Part shown: one piece after another, positions 8,478 to 16,870 of the stretch
Numbering within the stretch: the first letter of the stretch is position 1
How the letters are laid out: every line of letters starts with the position of its first letter
Source: Marinibaculum pumilum
GTDB taxonomy: Bacteria > Pseudomonadota > Alphaproteobacteria > Ferrovibrionales > Ferrovibrionaceae
Assembly: GCF_042646425.1 (NCBI RefSeq)
Contig: NZ_JBHRTR010000028.1
Coordinates: forward strand, 62,001 to 126,000
Direction: 5' to 3'
DNA length: 64,000 bases
Program-made: the position numbers and the translations under genes
Notes under the pieces: generated by a model
The model's input: only the letters and a program-made list of their open reading frames with translations
Told to the model about the DNA's origin: nothing
Databases searched by the model: none

Positions 8478-9742
8478 TGGCGCCTGCCGGACCCGTCCTT
8501 CTGGCCGGGCGGGCCTTCGGCCGGGAACAGCAGGCGCACGGTGGTGCCCTTGCCGCGCTCGCTTTCCACCACCATGCGGCCGCCATGGCGCTCGATCAGG
8601 GCCTTGGTGGCGAGCAGGCCGAGCCCGAGCCCGCCGCGGCCCGAGACATAGGGGTTGCTCTGCAGGTTGAACGGCTCCCCCAGCCGCTTCATCACCGCCG
8701 GGTCGATGCCGACACCGTCGTCGACGACCGAGAGGACCAGGCGCCCGTCCTGCAGCTGGCGGGCGGTGACCCGGACCCGACAGCTCGACGGGTTGTGGTT
8801 GAGCGCGTTCGACACCAGGTGCTTCAGCATTGTCAGCACCGCGTGGCGGTCCGCACGCAGCATCAGCCCGCTCGACGCCACCGTCCCGTTCTGCTCCGCA
8901 TCCTCCCGCTCCCGCATCAGCGGGATCTCACGGCTTTCCTGTGCGAAGAACTCGCTGACCAGTTCGTGAAGGTCGAAGGTCTGGATGTGCATCGACTGCC
9001 GGTCGCCGTCCTCGGCAAGGTCGAGCACGCTCTCGACCAGGATCTGAAGCCGACGGCCCGAGGTCACGATGTCCCAGGCATATTCCTTGTATTTCGTGGT
9101 GGCGACCGGCCCGAGCATCTCGGTGGCGATCACCTCCGACAGCCCGATGATGCTGTTCAGCGGGGTGCGGAACTCGTGGCTCATATGGGTGATGAAGTCC
9201 GTCTTGGCGCGGCTGGCATCCTCGGCCGTCTTCAGCGCCCGGGTCAGGCGATCGGCCTGCTGCTCCAGGCGGACGATGTCGCGGAACGAGCGCAGCGCCG
9301 AATAGACCGTCGTGACCAGCCTGGCGGCGGTCATCTCGCTTTTCTGCTTGTAGTCGTTGATGTCGTAGTCGCGGACCACCTGCAGTTCCGGCGCGAAGCC
9401 GGGCTGACCGGTCCGCAGCACGATCCGCACCCGGTTGTTGGACAGCTCGTCCCGGATCCAGCGGACCAGGTCCAGGCCGACATGTTCGCTTTCCATCACG
9501 ACGTCGAGCAGGATGACCGCGGCGTCGGCATGATCGGAAATGACCTCGCGCGCCTCTTCCGCGGAATAGGCGCTGAGGATGTGAAGCCCGCGGTTCTCGA
9601 ACCGGAAATCGTCAAGCGCGAAGCGCGTCGCCTGGTGGACGGAATCGTCGTCGTCGACGATCAGCACCAGCCAGGGCGGCAGGCTGTGTCCGCCGCCGGC
9701 ACTGTGGCGATCCTCGATGATCGGGACCCGATCGTCCGACAT
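8474..9742 (-). CDS. Soluble receiver-histidine kinase (REC-HisKA-HATPase)
   Basis: A 422-residue cytoplasmic protein. ATG at 9742 has AGGGAGG a few bases upstream. Residues 22-125 are a receiver with the acidic pair at 30-31 and phospho-acceptor Asp80 (VILLDVVM). The segment DYDINDYKQKSEM followed by a conserved helix resembles the linker of DUF3369-type response regulators. The kinase follows: His189 in THMSHEFRTPLNS, then a HATPase with NALNHNP, DDGVGI and RGGLGLGL. There is no membrane segment and no output domain. It leads the three-gene set and could take a phosphate from the membrane kinase or from a distant partner. Confidence 0.92.
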   Translation of the reverse strand: MSDDRVPIIEDRHSAGGGHSLPPWLVLIVDDDDSVHQATRFALDDFRFENRGLHILSAYSAEEAREVISDHADAAVILLDVVMESEHVGLDLVRWIRDELSNNRVRIVLRTGQPGFAPELQVVRDYDINDYKQKSEMTAARLVTTVYSALRSFRDIVRLEQQADRLTRALKTAEDASRAKTDFITHMSHEFRTPLNSIIGLSEVIATEMLGPVATTKYKEYAWDIVTSGRRLQILVESVLDLAEDGDRQSMHIQTFDLHELVSEFFAQESREIPLMREREDAEQNGTVASSGLMLRADRHAVLTMLKHLVSNALNHNPSSCRVRVTARQLQDGRLVLSVVDDGVGIDPAVMKRLGEPFNLQSNPYVSGRGGLGLGLLATKALIERHGGRMVVESERGKGTTVRLLFPAEGPPGQKDGSGRRQ

Positions 9743-9954
9743 TGCCTCCCTGCGCCCCATCCGCCCGTCTGCCGTGCCGGAGCAGCACGGGGCTGATCCC
9801 CGGGTCGCTGCCGCCGCCGGTGGTGTCGAGCCTGCATCTTCGACACTTCCGGTATACGCGGACATTAGCCAGATGGATGGCGCATCTGTCCGCGGCGCCT
9901 TCTGGCAGGATAGCCTTGGGACGGCGCAGCGGGAATGGCCGCGCCGCGGCCGGG

Positions 9955-10695
9955 TCAGGCGCTGAGGTTGTGGCCGCCGTTGATGTAGATCACCTGGCCC
10001 TGGACCATCTCCGCCGCGGGGCTGGCCAGGTAGCGGATCATGGCGGTGTAGTCCTCGTCCCGGATGCCGCGTCCGCTCGGGTTCTTCGCGGCATTGTCGG
10101 CGAGCAGGCCGCCGGTCTGGTCGCCGAACACCTCTCGCAGCGCTGCGGTGTCCACCATCCCGGGGGCGACGCAGTTCGCCCGGATTCCCTTCGGCGCCAG
10201 TTCCGCCGCGAGGTAGCGGACCAGGCATTCCGCCAGCGCCTTGCCGACGCCCACGGCGGCATAGTTCGGCACGACGACCTTGCCGCCGCGGCTGGACAGG
10301 AAGAACACCGTGCCGCCGCGGCGCATCAGCGGCAGGGCGGCCTGCACCAGGTAGAGCATGGCGGTGCCGTTCAGGTTGATTGCCCGGGTGAAGGCGCCCG
10401 GGTCGACCTCCAGCACCGGCGCCGGCAGGACCTTGACCGCGCAATGCACCAGCTGATCCAGTCCCGCGCCGCGATCGGCCACGGCGGCCACGACGGCGGC
10501 GGCGCCTTCCGGCGTGCCGACATCGCCCTTCACCACCAGGCAGTCGGCGCCCAGCGCCTCGACCTCGCGGCGCGCCGCATCCGCCGCCGCATCGTCACCG
10601 TGATAGTTCAGCGCCACCAGCTTGCCCGGTTCCGCGAATGCCTTGGCGATCGCCAGGCCGATGCCCTTGGTGCCGCCCGTAACCAGGATCGTCAT
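9955..10695 (-). CDS. FabL-like short-chain dehydrogenase (Tyr-x6-Lys enoyl reductase type)
   Basis: A 246-residue SDR; ATG 10695 follows GGGGAGG. Residues 5-15 are the cofactor loop TGGTKGIG. The usual Tyr-x3-Lys pair is absent; instead Tyr145 and Lys152 give Tyr-x6-Lys (NYAAVGVGKAL), the pattern of enoyl-ACP reductases FabI/FabL. The following RYLAAELAPKGIRANCVAPG and the C-terminal INGGHNLSA closely resemble Bacillus FabL. It may therefore reduce an enoyl thioester. It is divergent from the DUF3237 gene and shares an operator-like palindrome with the GntR/ABC locus, which suggests catabolism or fatty-acid remodelling under that regulator, not housekeeping synthesis. Confidence 0.82.
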   Translation of the reverse strand: MTILVTGGTKGIGLAIAKAFAEPGKLVALNYHGDDAAADAARREVEALGADCLVVKGDVGTPEGAAAVVAAVADRGAGLDQLVHCAVKVLPAPVLEVDPGAFTRAINLNGTAMLYLVQAALPLMRRGGTVFFLSSRGGKVVVPNYAAVGVGKALAECLVRYLAAELAPKGIRANCVAPGMVDTAALREVFGDQTGGLLADNAAKNPSGRGIRDEDYTAMIRYLASPAAEMVQGQVIYINGGHNLSA

Positions 10696-10721
10696 GCCGT
10701 CATCCTCCCCTTCGGTCCGGT

Positions 10722-10747
10722 ATTGCCGGACAAGATTGTTGGACAAT
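10722..10747. promoter_or_regulatory. Tandem GntR/FCD-type operator-like sites in the divergent promoter
   Basis: Two adjoining 13-bp sites, ATTGCCGGACAAG (10722-10734) and ATTGTTGGACAAT (10735-10747). The second is the palindrome ATTGT-N3-ACAAT. The 17 bp CAAGATTGTTGGACAAT at 10731-10747 matches 15 of 17 bases at 12224-12240, upstream of the FCD/GntR regulator. The site sits between the divergent SDR and DUF3237 genes, so one protein could control both. Confidence 0.7.
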
Positions 10748-10787
10748 GGTAGCCTGCCGGCACAGAAACGGAAACGGGAGGACAGCC

Positions 10788-11261
10788 ATGACGGAACAGC
10801 CGCGCGCCCTGGAGAGCCGGTTCCTGATGGACCTGGAGGCCTGGCTGGATGCGCCGCACCTGTCGGCGCAGACGCCGGCCGGGGGGCGCAAGATCGTGAC
10901 CGTCCATGGCGGCACTTTCGCCGGGCCGAAGCTGCGGGGGCGGATCGTGCCGCATTCCGGTGCCGACTGGGCGCTGACCCGCCCCGACGGCGTGCTGCTT
11001 CTGGACGTGCGCCTGACCTTGGAGACCGACGACGGCGCGCTGATCTACATGACCTATCGCGGGATGCGGCACGGGCCGGACGACGTGATGAAGCGCATGT
11101 CGGCCGGCGAGCGGGTCGAGCCCGCCGACTACTACTTCCGGATCCAGCCCTGGTTCGAGACGGCGGCGCCCGGCTATGCCTGGCTCAACCGCATGGTCTG
11201 CGTCGGCCAGGGCGACCGGCTGGAGAAGGGGCCGAAATACACCATCCACGAGATCCTGTAG
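10788..11261 (+). CDS. DUF3237 family protein
   Basis: A 157-residue protein; ATG 10788 follows GGGAGGA at 10776-10782. It matches DUF3237 by its pattern: an N-terminal LESRFLMDLEAWL, a GGTFAGPKLRGRIVPHSGADWA turn region, then YMTYRGMRHGP and a C-terminal YAWLNRMVCVGQG. These are small beta-barrel proteins of unknown biochemical role that often sit near SDR and catabolic genes. Here it is divergent from the FabL-like SDR and shares its putative operator. No catalytic residue can be named with confidence. Confidence 0.85.
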   Translation: MTEQPRALESRFLMDLEAWLDAPHLSAQTPAGGRKIVTVHGGTFAGPKLRGRIVPHSGADWALTRPDGVLLLDVRLTLETDDGALIYMTYRGMRHGPDDVMKRMSAGERVEPADYYFRIQPWFETAAPGYAWLNRMVCVGQGDRLEKGPKYTIHEIL

Positions 11262-11283
11262 CGCAGGGCAGGGCGGTTGCCGC

Positions 11284-12183
11284 TCAGCTGCCCTCCTCCG
11301 GCGCGAAGGCGAAGTCCGGCAGGCTCTGGATGCGGCGGCCGGTATTGCGGATATGCCGCTTCATCGCGCGCTCCGCGCGCTTCGGGTCGCCGGCCAGGAT
11401 GCCTTCGACGATCTCCGCATATTCGGCGAAGTGGCTCTGCATGTCGCTGCCGGAATGGTAGGCGTGGAACTGGGTGCGGAACTGGTGGATCTGCAGCAGC
11501 GGCATGATCCGCGCCAGTTCCCGGTTGCCGCCGACCGCCAGCATCGCGTTGTAGAAGTCCACCCGCTGCCGGATGCTGCGATACAGGTCCTCGCCCACTG
11601 CCTCGAACCGGACGAGGCCGTCGGCGACCGCCTGGAACCGGCTGCGGTTGTCGCCCTTGTCGACATTTTCCGCCGCCAGCCGTGCCGAGAGGCCGGTCAG
11701 GACCTCCAGGCAGACCAGCAGTTCGTCCACCTCCGTCCGGGTGAGGGCGCGGATATAGGCGCCGCGATGCGGGGTGATGCGGACGATGCTCTCCGCCGCC
11801 AGGCGCTTCAGGGCCTCCCGGATGGTGCCGCGGCTGACATTCAGTTCACGCGTGAGGTCGGCCTCCACCAGCCGCTGTCCCGGCACATAGCGCCGCTGCA
11901 TGATGCCGCGAATGATCGCGTCGACCACCTGGTCGGGGCTGCTCTGCCGGCGCGGTGCCGTCAGGCCGGCCGCGCCGTCTTCCATGCCCGCCGTGCTCGG
12001 CACGCGTGTCCTGGGTACCGATCGGCGCATCTTCTGCGCGCCACCTGCCGTCTCGCTGCTCACGTCTGGTAATGCTCCGTCCTGCACGGCAGCCGCCGGT
12101 TGCCCGCTCTGCCGGTCATACGCCGCCCTGCCTGCCCCGTCTGCATTTTCTTTGGCATTCTTCGATGCCTTCAGGAGGCCCAC
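11284..12183 (-). CDS. FCD-domain GntR-family transcriptional regulator
   Basis: Up to 299 residues from a GTG at 12183; the first ~75 residues are low-complexity, and an ATG at 12030 (MRRSV) or 11985 (MEDGA) could be the true start. The winged helix (SSPDQVVDAIIRGIMQRRYVP, then VSRGTIREALKRLAAESIV) is followed by an all-helical FCD ligand domain containing residues fit for metal binding (DFYNAMLAVGG, then HIRNTGRR). FCD regulators respond to sugar acids or organic acids. It is divergent from the ABC importer, with a matching palindrome in the spacer and again upstream of the SDR/DUF3237 pair. Confidence 0.9.
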   Translation of the reverse strand: MGLLKASKNAKENADGAGRAAYDRQSGQPAAAVQDGALPDVSSETAGGAQKMRRSVPRTRVPSTAGMEDGAAGLTAPRRQSSPDQVVDAIIRGIMQRRYVPGQRLVEADLTRELNVSRGTIREALKRLAAESIVRITPHRGAYIRALTRTEVDELLVCLEVLTGLSARLAAENVDKGDNRSRFQAVADGLVRFEAVGEDLYRSIRQRVDFYNAMLAVGGNRELARIMPLLQIHQFRTQFHAYHSGSDMQSHFAEYAEIVEGILAGDPKRAERAMKRHIRNTGRRIQSLPDFAFAPEEGS

Positions 12184-12223
12184 CGCATGGCCGTCGCGGT
12201 CTGCCCGGTGCTTGCCTCGTGAA

Positions 12224-12256
12224 CAAGATTGTATGACAATCTCGTTCTACAGAACG
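12224..12256. promoter_or_regulatory. Putative operator of the GntR/ABC importer divergent promoter
   Basis: CAAGATTGTATGACAAT at 12224-12240 contains the palindrome ATTGT-ATG-ACAAT (12228-12240), the same motif as at 10731-10747. Three bases on lies a second inverted repeat, CGTTCT-AC-AGAACG (12243-12256). Both are within the 281-bp spacer between the divergent regulator and binding-protein genes, the expected place for autoregulation. Confidence 0.72.
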
Positions 12257-12464
12257 ATACGCAAAGTATCGCAGGCGGAACCCGCCCGCTGCAAGCGCCA
12301 AGCATGGCGGGCGCATCCGGTACCGCCTCACGGGTCAGGCAGACCTGCGGCACAGGCCGCGAAAATGTCCGGCCGGCCATGATGCCGGCGGGCGGGTCCG
12401 AAAGGCCGGCCGGCGGCATTGCAGCTGCTGGCGGACACGGGCGCAAACGGGAGGAAAGTCGAAC

Positions 12465-13463
12465 ATGATCAGTCGTACTCTGCTTGGAAGATCCGTGGCG
12501 GCCACCGCCCTGGCTGCCGGTCTGGCCGTCGCCGCGCCGGCCGGCATGGCCCTGGCGAAGTCCTGCGCGGACCCGCTGAAGGTCGCCGTCTTCTCCGTCA
12601 ACGGCGCCTCGCCCACCATCACCGAGATGATGGAAAGCGCCACGGCCGCGGCCAAGGCGAAGGGCTGGGAGGTCGAAACCTACGACGGCAACGGCGATCA
12701 GGTGGCGACCAACAACCAGGCGAATACCTATATCCAGCGCGGCTTCGACGCCCTGATCAATGTCGCGTCCGACAACAACCAGATGGGCGGCGTGATCGAG
12801 AATGCGCAGGAGGCGGGCATCCCCTTCGTCTCCACCTTCTCCGGCCTGGTGCCGGGCATCACCGCCGATATCGGCTCCAACAACGTTGCCGACGGCGTGA
12901 TCGCCGCCTCGGAGATGGTGGCCCGCATCGACGGTCGCGGCAAGGTTGTGAAGTTCAACTGGAACGTGCTGCCAGCCCTGCAGGACCGCGACCGCGGCTT
13001 CCATGCGGTGGTCGAGGGCTATCCCGACCTGGAGGTCGAGGAGGTCGAGGTGAAGGTGCCCGGCCAGGTCGATGACGTCTATGCCAAGATGACCAACCTG
13101 CTGCAGTCGGGCGAGAAGATCGACGCCGTGTGGACCGGCTGGGACGAGATCGCGGTCGCCGCGGTCCGGGCGATCGAGCAGGCCAACAAGCAGGATGAGA
13201 TCTTCGTCGTCAGCATGGACGGTGCCGCGCCGGCCTATGACCTGATCCGCGACGGCAACACCCTGGCGCTCACCGTTGCCTATGACGTGGGCGGCATGGG
13301 CACCACCGCGGTCGACACGGTCTGCCGTGCCGTCGACGGGGAGAAGTTCCCGGCGCGGGTGCTCTACAAGAAGCCCTGCCTGATCCTGGATCAGACGGTG
13401 CCGTCCACGGGCCACAAGCCCGACTTCAAGACCTGCCCGCTGTTCTCGGCAGAGATCCAGTAA
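12465..13463 (+). CDS. Sugar-type ABC importer substrate-binding protein (Peripla_BP_4)
   Basis: A 332-residue exported protein; ATG 12465 follows GGGAGGAAAG. The signal peptide ends near residue 31 (GMALA). The mature part has the ribose/galactose-binding type I fold: LKVAVFSVNGASPTITEM, QANTYIQRGFDALINVASDNN, and VVSMDGAAPAYDLIRDGN. It would deliver a sugar, polyol or sugar derivative to the permease encoded downstream. Order is binding protein, ATPase, permease, as in the rbs family. Four Cys in the mature protein may form disulfides. The ligand is not identifiable from sequence. Confidence 0.9.
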   Translation: MISRTLLGRSVAATALAAGLAVAAPAGMALAKSCADPLKVAVFSVNGASPTITEMMESATAAAKAKGWEVETYDGNGDQVATNNQANTYIQRGFDALINVASDNNQMGGVIENAQEAGIPFVSTFSGLVPGITADIGSNNVADGVIAASEMVARIDGRGKVVKFNWNVLPALQDRDRGFHAVVEGYPDLEVEEVEVKVPGQVDDVYAKMTNLLQSGEKIDAVWTGWDEIAVAAVRAIEQANKQDEIFVVSMDGAAPAYDLIRDGNTLALTVAYDVGGMGTTAVDTVCRAVDGEKFPARVLYKKPCLILDQTVPSTGHKPDFKTCPLFSAEIQ

Positions 13464-13497
13464 GGCGGCAGGTTGCGGGACCGGCGGGCCGCCGTCA

Positions 13498-13524
13498 CGG
13501 CCCGGGCCTTGCTGGCCCGGGCCG
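13498..13524 (+). promoter_or_regulatory. Strong intra-operon hairpin between binding protein and ATPase genes
   Basis: An 11-bp perfect stem (13498-13508 with 13514-13524; core GGCCCGGGCC) around the loop TTGCT, 35 bp after the binding-protein stop. No T run follows. It probably protects the upstream mRNA or attenuates read-through so that binding protein exceeds ATPase and permease, as known for other importers; this role is inferred. Confidence 0.6.
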
Positions 13525-13651
13525 GTTGCGGTGGCCCGTCGCCGCCGGTTTCGGGCCGCGCCCGCCTGCGCGCGCGACGTCCGCGCATCACCGCCGGCAA
13601 TTTCCGCGTCCGCATATCCCGCACGCATCTCTACGGCACCAGAGTGACGAT

Positions 13652-15238
13652 TTGACCGAAACCTCCGACAGCGCGGCCGCTGCCGCGGCAGGATCCGACC
13701 CTGGCCCGGACGGCGGCGGTCCGCCGCCGCTTCTGGCGGTCCGCGGCCTGACCAAGCGGTTCCCCGGCACCCTTGCCCTGGATCATGTGGATCTGGAGGT
13801 TCGGGTGGGCGAGATCCATGCCCTGCTGGGCGAGAACGGTGCGGGCAAGTCGACCCTGATCAAGTGCGTGACAGGGGCGCATCGGCCCACGGAAGGCAGT
13901 ATCCGGGTGGCCGGGGAAGAGGTGCAGATCGCCTCGCCGCAGGACGCGACCCGCCACGGCATCGCCGTGGTGCATCAGCATTTCAACCTGGTTCCCACCA
14001 TGACGGTGCAGGAGAACCTGATCCTCGGCGGACACCTGCCGCGGCGGCTCGGCATCTTCGTGAACTGGCAGGAGGTCGAGGCGGAGGCCCGCCGGCATCT
14101 GGAACGGGTCGGGCTGTTGGATGTCGACCCGCGGGCCAATGTCGCGGAGCTGCGGCCCGACGAGATGGCGATGGTGTCGATCGCCAAGGCGGTCGCCAGC
14201 GACGCGAAGGTGATCATCCTCGACGAGCCCACGGCCGCCCTTGTGCCGCAGGAGGTGGATGTCCTGTTCGGCCATATGCGGCGCCTGGCGAAAGAGGGGC
14301 ACGGCTTCCTCTATGTCAGCCACCGGCTGGCCGAGGTGTTCGACATCTCCGACCGGATCACGGTGCTGCGCGACGGGCGCTTTGCGGGCAGCTGGGCGCA
14401 TGACGCCATCGACCGGCGTGCGGTGGTGCAGGCCATCGTCGGTCGCTCCGACGCGATGGCGGAAGAGGTCGCCCAGGCCGGCAAGCTATTCGGCGATCCG
14501 ATCCTGGAGGTGTCGGGGCTTTCCGCCGACCGGATCGAAAGCGCCGACTTCACCGCCCGGTCGGGCGAGATCCTGGGGATCGCCGGACTGCCCGGCAGCG
14601 GCGCGGAGGAGGTCTTCGACGTCCTGTTCGGACGGGCCCGGGCCCATACGGGCGAGGTGCGCATCGACGGCGCGCCGGTCGACCTGGGCGATCCGCGGCG
14701 GGCGCTGCGCGGCGGCTTCGCCCTGGTGCCGAAGGACCGCCACAAGGAGGCCCTGTTCCCGGGCTTCAGCGTGCGGGAGAATATCAGCCTGCCGAGCCTG
14801 GCGCGGATGGTGACGGACCCGGTCTTCCGCTTCGTCCATCGCGGCCGCGAGCGCGAGATGGCAACCGCGACCGCCCGCGACCTGAACGTGAAGATGGCCG
14901 GGCTGGAGGCGAAGATCGACAGCCTGTCCGGCGGCAACCAGCAGAAGGCCGTGCTGGGGCGCTGGTTTGCCCATGGCGCGCGGGTCTACCTGCTGAACTC
15001 GCCCACCGCCGCCGTCGATGTCGGCGCGAAGGCGGAAATCTACGACCTGACCAGACGGATCGCCGACGACGGCACCGCGGTGCTCTTCACCTCTACCGAG
15101 GTGGAGGAATTCCCGCGCGTCTGCCACCGCGTGCTGGTGTTCCACGACGGCCGCATCGTCGGCGAACTGACCGGAGCGAACATGACTGAAACGGCCATCA
15201 TGCATCTGGCGGCAGGGGGGCAGGATGGCCCGGAATGA
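13652..15238 (+). CDS. Sugar ABC importer ATP-binding protein with two ABC domains, degenerate second site
   Basis: About 528 residues from a TTG at 13652 (MTETSD); no good ATG exists, and further upstream codons look non-coding. It is an RbsA/MglA-like fusion of two nucleotide-binding domains. Domain 1 keeps Walker A (GENGAGKSTLI), Q-loop and Walker B (VIILDEPTAAL) but its signature reads LRPDEM instead of LSxGE. Domain 2 has a degenerate Walker A (GLPGSGAEEV), a canonical signature (LSGGNQQK) and a Walker B reading VYLLNSPTAAVD, so the usual Asp-Glu pair is Asn-Ser. One composite site should hydrolyse ATP and the other only bind it. It overlaps the permease start by 14 bp. Confidence 0.9.
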   Translation: MTETSDSAAAAAAGSDPGPDGGGPPPLLAVRGLTKRFPGTLALDHVDLEVRVGEIHALLGENGAGKSTLIKCVTGAHRPTEGSIRVAGEEVQIASPQDATRHGIAVVHQHFNLVPTMTVQENLILGGHLPRRLGIFVNWQEVEAEARRHLERVGLLDVDPRANVAELRPDEMAMVSIAKAVASDAKVIILDEPTAALVPQEVDVLFGHMRRLAKEGHGFLYVSHRLAEVFDISDRITVLRDGRFAGSWAHDAIDRRAVVQAIVGRSDAMAEEVAQAGKLFGDPILEVSGLSADRIESADFTARSGEILGIAGLPGSGAEEVFDVLFGRARAHTGEVRIDGAPVDLGDPRRALRGGFALVPKDRHKEALFPGFSVRENISLPSLARMVTDPVFRFVHRGREREMATATARDLNVKMAGLEAKIDSLSGGNQQKAVLGRWFAHGARVYLLNSPTAAVDVGAKAEIYDLTRRIADDGTAVLFTSTEVEEFPRVCHRVLVFHDGRIVGELTGANMTETAIMHLAAGGQDGPE

Positions 15239-16244
15239 CGGGACCGCAGGCGCCGCTGCGGATGGCGCCGGCGGCGCGGCGAAGCCGGGTTTCGACTGGC
15301 TGAACTGGCTGGCGCGCTACGGCACCCTGGCCTCGCTGATCCTGCTGCTGGTGATCTTCACCATCGGCCGGCCCAGCGTGTTCCCCACCGTCGGCAACTT
15401 CCTCAACATCCTGAACCAGGTCTCGATCCTGGGCATCATCGCGCTGGGGCTGACGGTCTGCCTGGTGATGGGCCTGTTCGACCTTTCGATCGCCGCGATG
15501 GCGACCCTCGGCGGCTGGCTGGCGACGGTGCTCGTGTTCCGGAACGGCCCGCAGATCGACCCCTATCTTGCAGTTCTGCTTGTGCTCGCGGCAGCCACGG
15601 CGATCGGCGTGCTGAACGGCACCCTGGTCAGCTATCTGGGGATATCCGCCTTCATCGAGACATTGGCGATGGGGTCGGTGATCACGGGCGTGGTGCTGGG
15701 CCTGTCGAAGTCGCGCACGATTCTGTCGGGCATCCCGAAGGAGTTCCTGGCGATCGGCCAGGAATACACCCTTGGCATTCCCAATCCGGTGATCGCGATG
15801 CTGCTGGTGCTGCTGCTGCTCTGGGCGTTCCTGGAGCATACGCAGATCGGCCGCAACCTCTATGCCATCGGCGGCAACCAGGAGGCGGCGCGCCTGTCCG
15901 GCATCGCGGTGAAGCGCTACGCGCTGATCGCCATGGGCATCTCGGCGGCCTGCGCAGCACTGGGCGGCCTGGTGGCGGCAGCCAATCTGGGGGCCGGCCG
16001 TCCCCAGGGCGTGGGGGAGACCTATCTGCTGAACGCCTTCGCTGCTGTGTTCATCGGTGCCTCCACCCTGCGTCCGGGCCGCTTCCATATCCTGGGCACC
16101 TTCGTCGGCGTGCTGCTGATCGGCGTGATCAACAACGGGCTGTCGATCATGGGCGTGCCGACCTACTGGCAGTACATCGTGCAGGGCCTCCTGCTGATCC
16201 TCGCCCTGTTCAGTGCAAGCGTCCTGATCCTGCGGCGCCGCTGA
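15225..16244 (+). CDS. Sugar-type ABC importer permease (BPD_transp_2 / RbsC family)
   Basis: A 339-residue inner-membrane protein with about 8-10 hydrophobic segments; ATG 15225 follows GGGGGGCAGG and lies inside the ATPase gene's 3' end. Family marks are GLTVCLVMGLFDLSIAAM in the first half and the EAARLSGI-type coupling region (NLYAIGGNQEAARLSGI) that contacts the ATPase. It forms the channel for the ligand bound by the product at 12465. The residue RLRR run at the C terminus is positively charged and cytoplasmic. No intrinsic terminator is clear after it. Confidence 0.93.
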   Translation: MARNDGTAGAAADGAGGAAKPGFDWLNWLARYGTLASLILLLVIFTIGRPSVFPTVGNFLNILNQVSILGIIALGLTVCLVMGLFDLSIAAMATLGGWLATVLVFRNGPQIDPYLAVLLVLAAATAIGVLNGTLVSYLGISAFIETLAMGSVITGVVLGLSKSRTILSGIPKEFLAIGQEYTLGIPNPVIAMLLVLLLLWAFLEHTQIGRNLYAIGGNQEAARLSGIAVKRYALIAMGISAACAALGGLVAAANLGAGRPQGVGETYLLNAFAAVFIGASTLRPGRFHILGTFVGVLLIGVINNGLSIMGVPTYWQYIVQGLLLILALFSASVLILRRR

Positions 16245-16423
16245 ACCGGCCGGGCACCGACCCGGTCGCCTCCGGAACCAGCCGGGACTCCGCCCGTTAT
16301 TCGTTGGGCGTAGGCCGGGCGCCGGGTGTCGTGCGGGGTTGTGCCGCATGGCCCGGCCATGCTGCACTGCAATGCGCGCTTCCCCGGGCCGCACCGCGCA
16401 ACAGGGCGCAATCGAAAGGGACC

Positions 16424-16870
16424 ATGATGCAGGATCGAGGACAGAACGCCGGCAACGTGGTCATCCTCAGCGAATGGCGTGCAGTCCGACTGGCCCGTCA
16501 CGCCGGCCAGGATGTCCGGCCGGTCGGCGGGCCGGGCGTGCCCTCGCCCGCGGCGCCAGGCGCGATCGATCCGGCGATCGCCCGCCTGTACCGGGCACGT
16601 CGCGCATGGCGGCCGCAGACCGAGCGGCTGATCACGGCGCTCAGCGATCTCGACGCGGCGGTCCTCGACCTGGGCCAGACGATGTCCGACCTGGAAGGAC
16701 GGGTCGTCCGCCTGCACGATTCGCTCGGCCATGCCCTGACCCGGCTGGAGGCGCAGCGCCGCCAGAATGCACGGGTCATGGCCTGTCTGGAATCGGGCGA
16801 CCTCGCAGAGATGGAAGCCTGCCGCAGCCGCATCAGGGCGGAGCGCCGCGCGGCCCCTCCCCGCCACTGA
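16424..16870 (+). CDS. Hypothetical coiled-coil protein
   Basis: A 148-residue soluble protein not recognised as a known family. ATG 16424 (or 16427) follows AAAGGG. It begins NVVILSEWRAVRLARH, has a Pro/Gly-rich linker and then a long heptad-like helix: ERLITALSDLDAAVLDLG, VVRLHDSLGHALTRLEAQ. The C terminus is Arg-rich. It lies 131 bp before the first hybrid kinase on the same strand, so it could be co-transcribed. Codon use is like its neighbours, which supports a real gene. Confidence 0.6.
   Translation: MMQDRGQNAGNVVILSEWRAVRLARHAGQDVRPVGGPGVPSPAAPGAIDPAIARLYRARRAWRPQTERLITALSDLDAAVLDLGQTMSDLEGRVVRLHDSLGHALTRLEAQRRQNARVMACLESGDLAEMEACRSRIRAERRAAPPRH

Noticed and set aside
9743..10444. 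N-terminal extension of the receiver-kinase frame to 10444.
   Set aside because: It overlaps the FabL-like SDR on the same strand in another frame, and ATG 9742 has a strong ribosome site followed directly by a receiver domain.
12171..13628. A 485-codon minus-strand frame over the sugar-binding protein gene.
   Set aside because: Antisense to a clear exported binding protein with ribosome site and signal peptide; no motif on the minus product.
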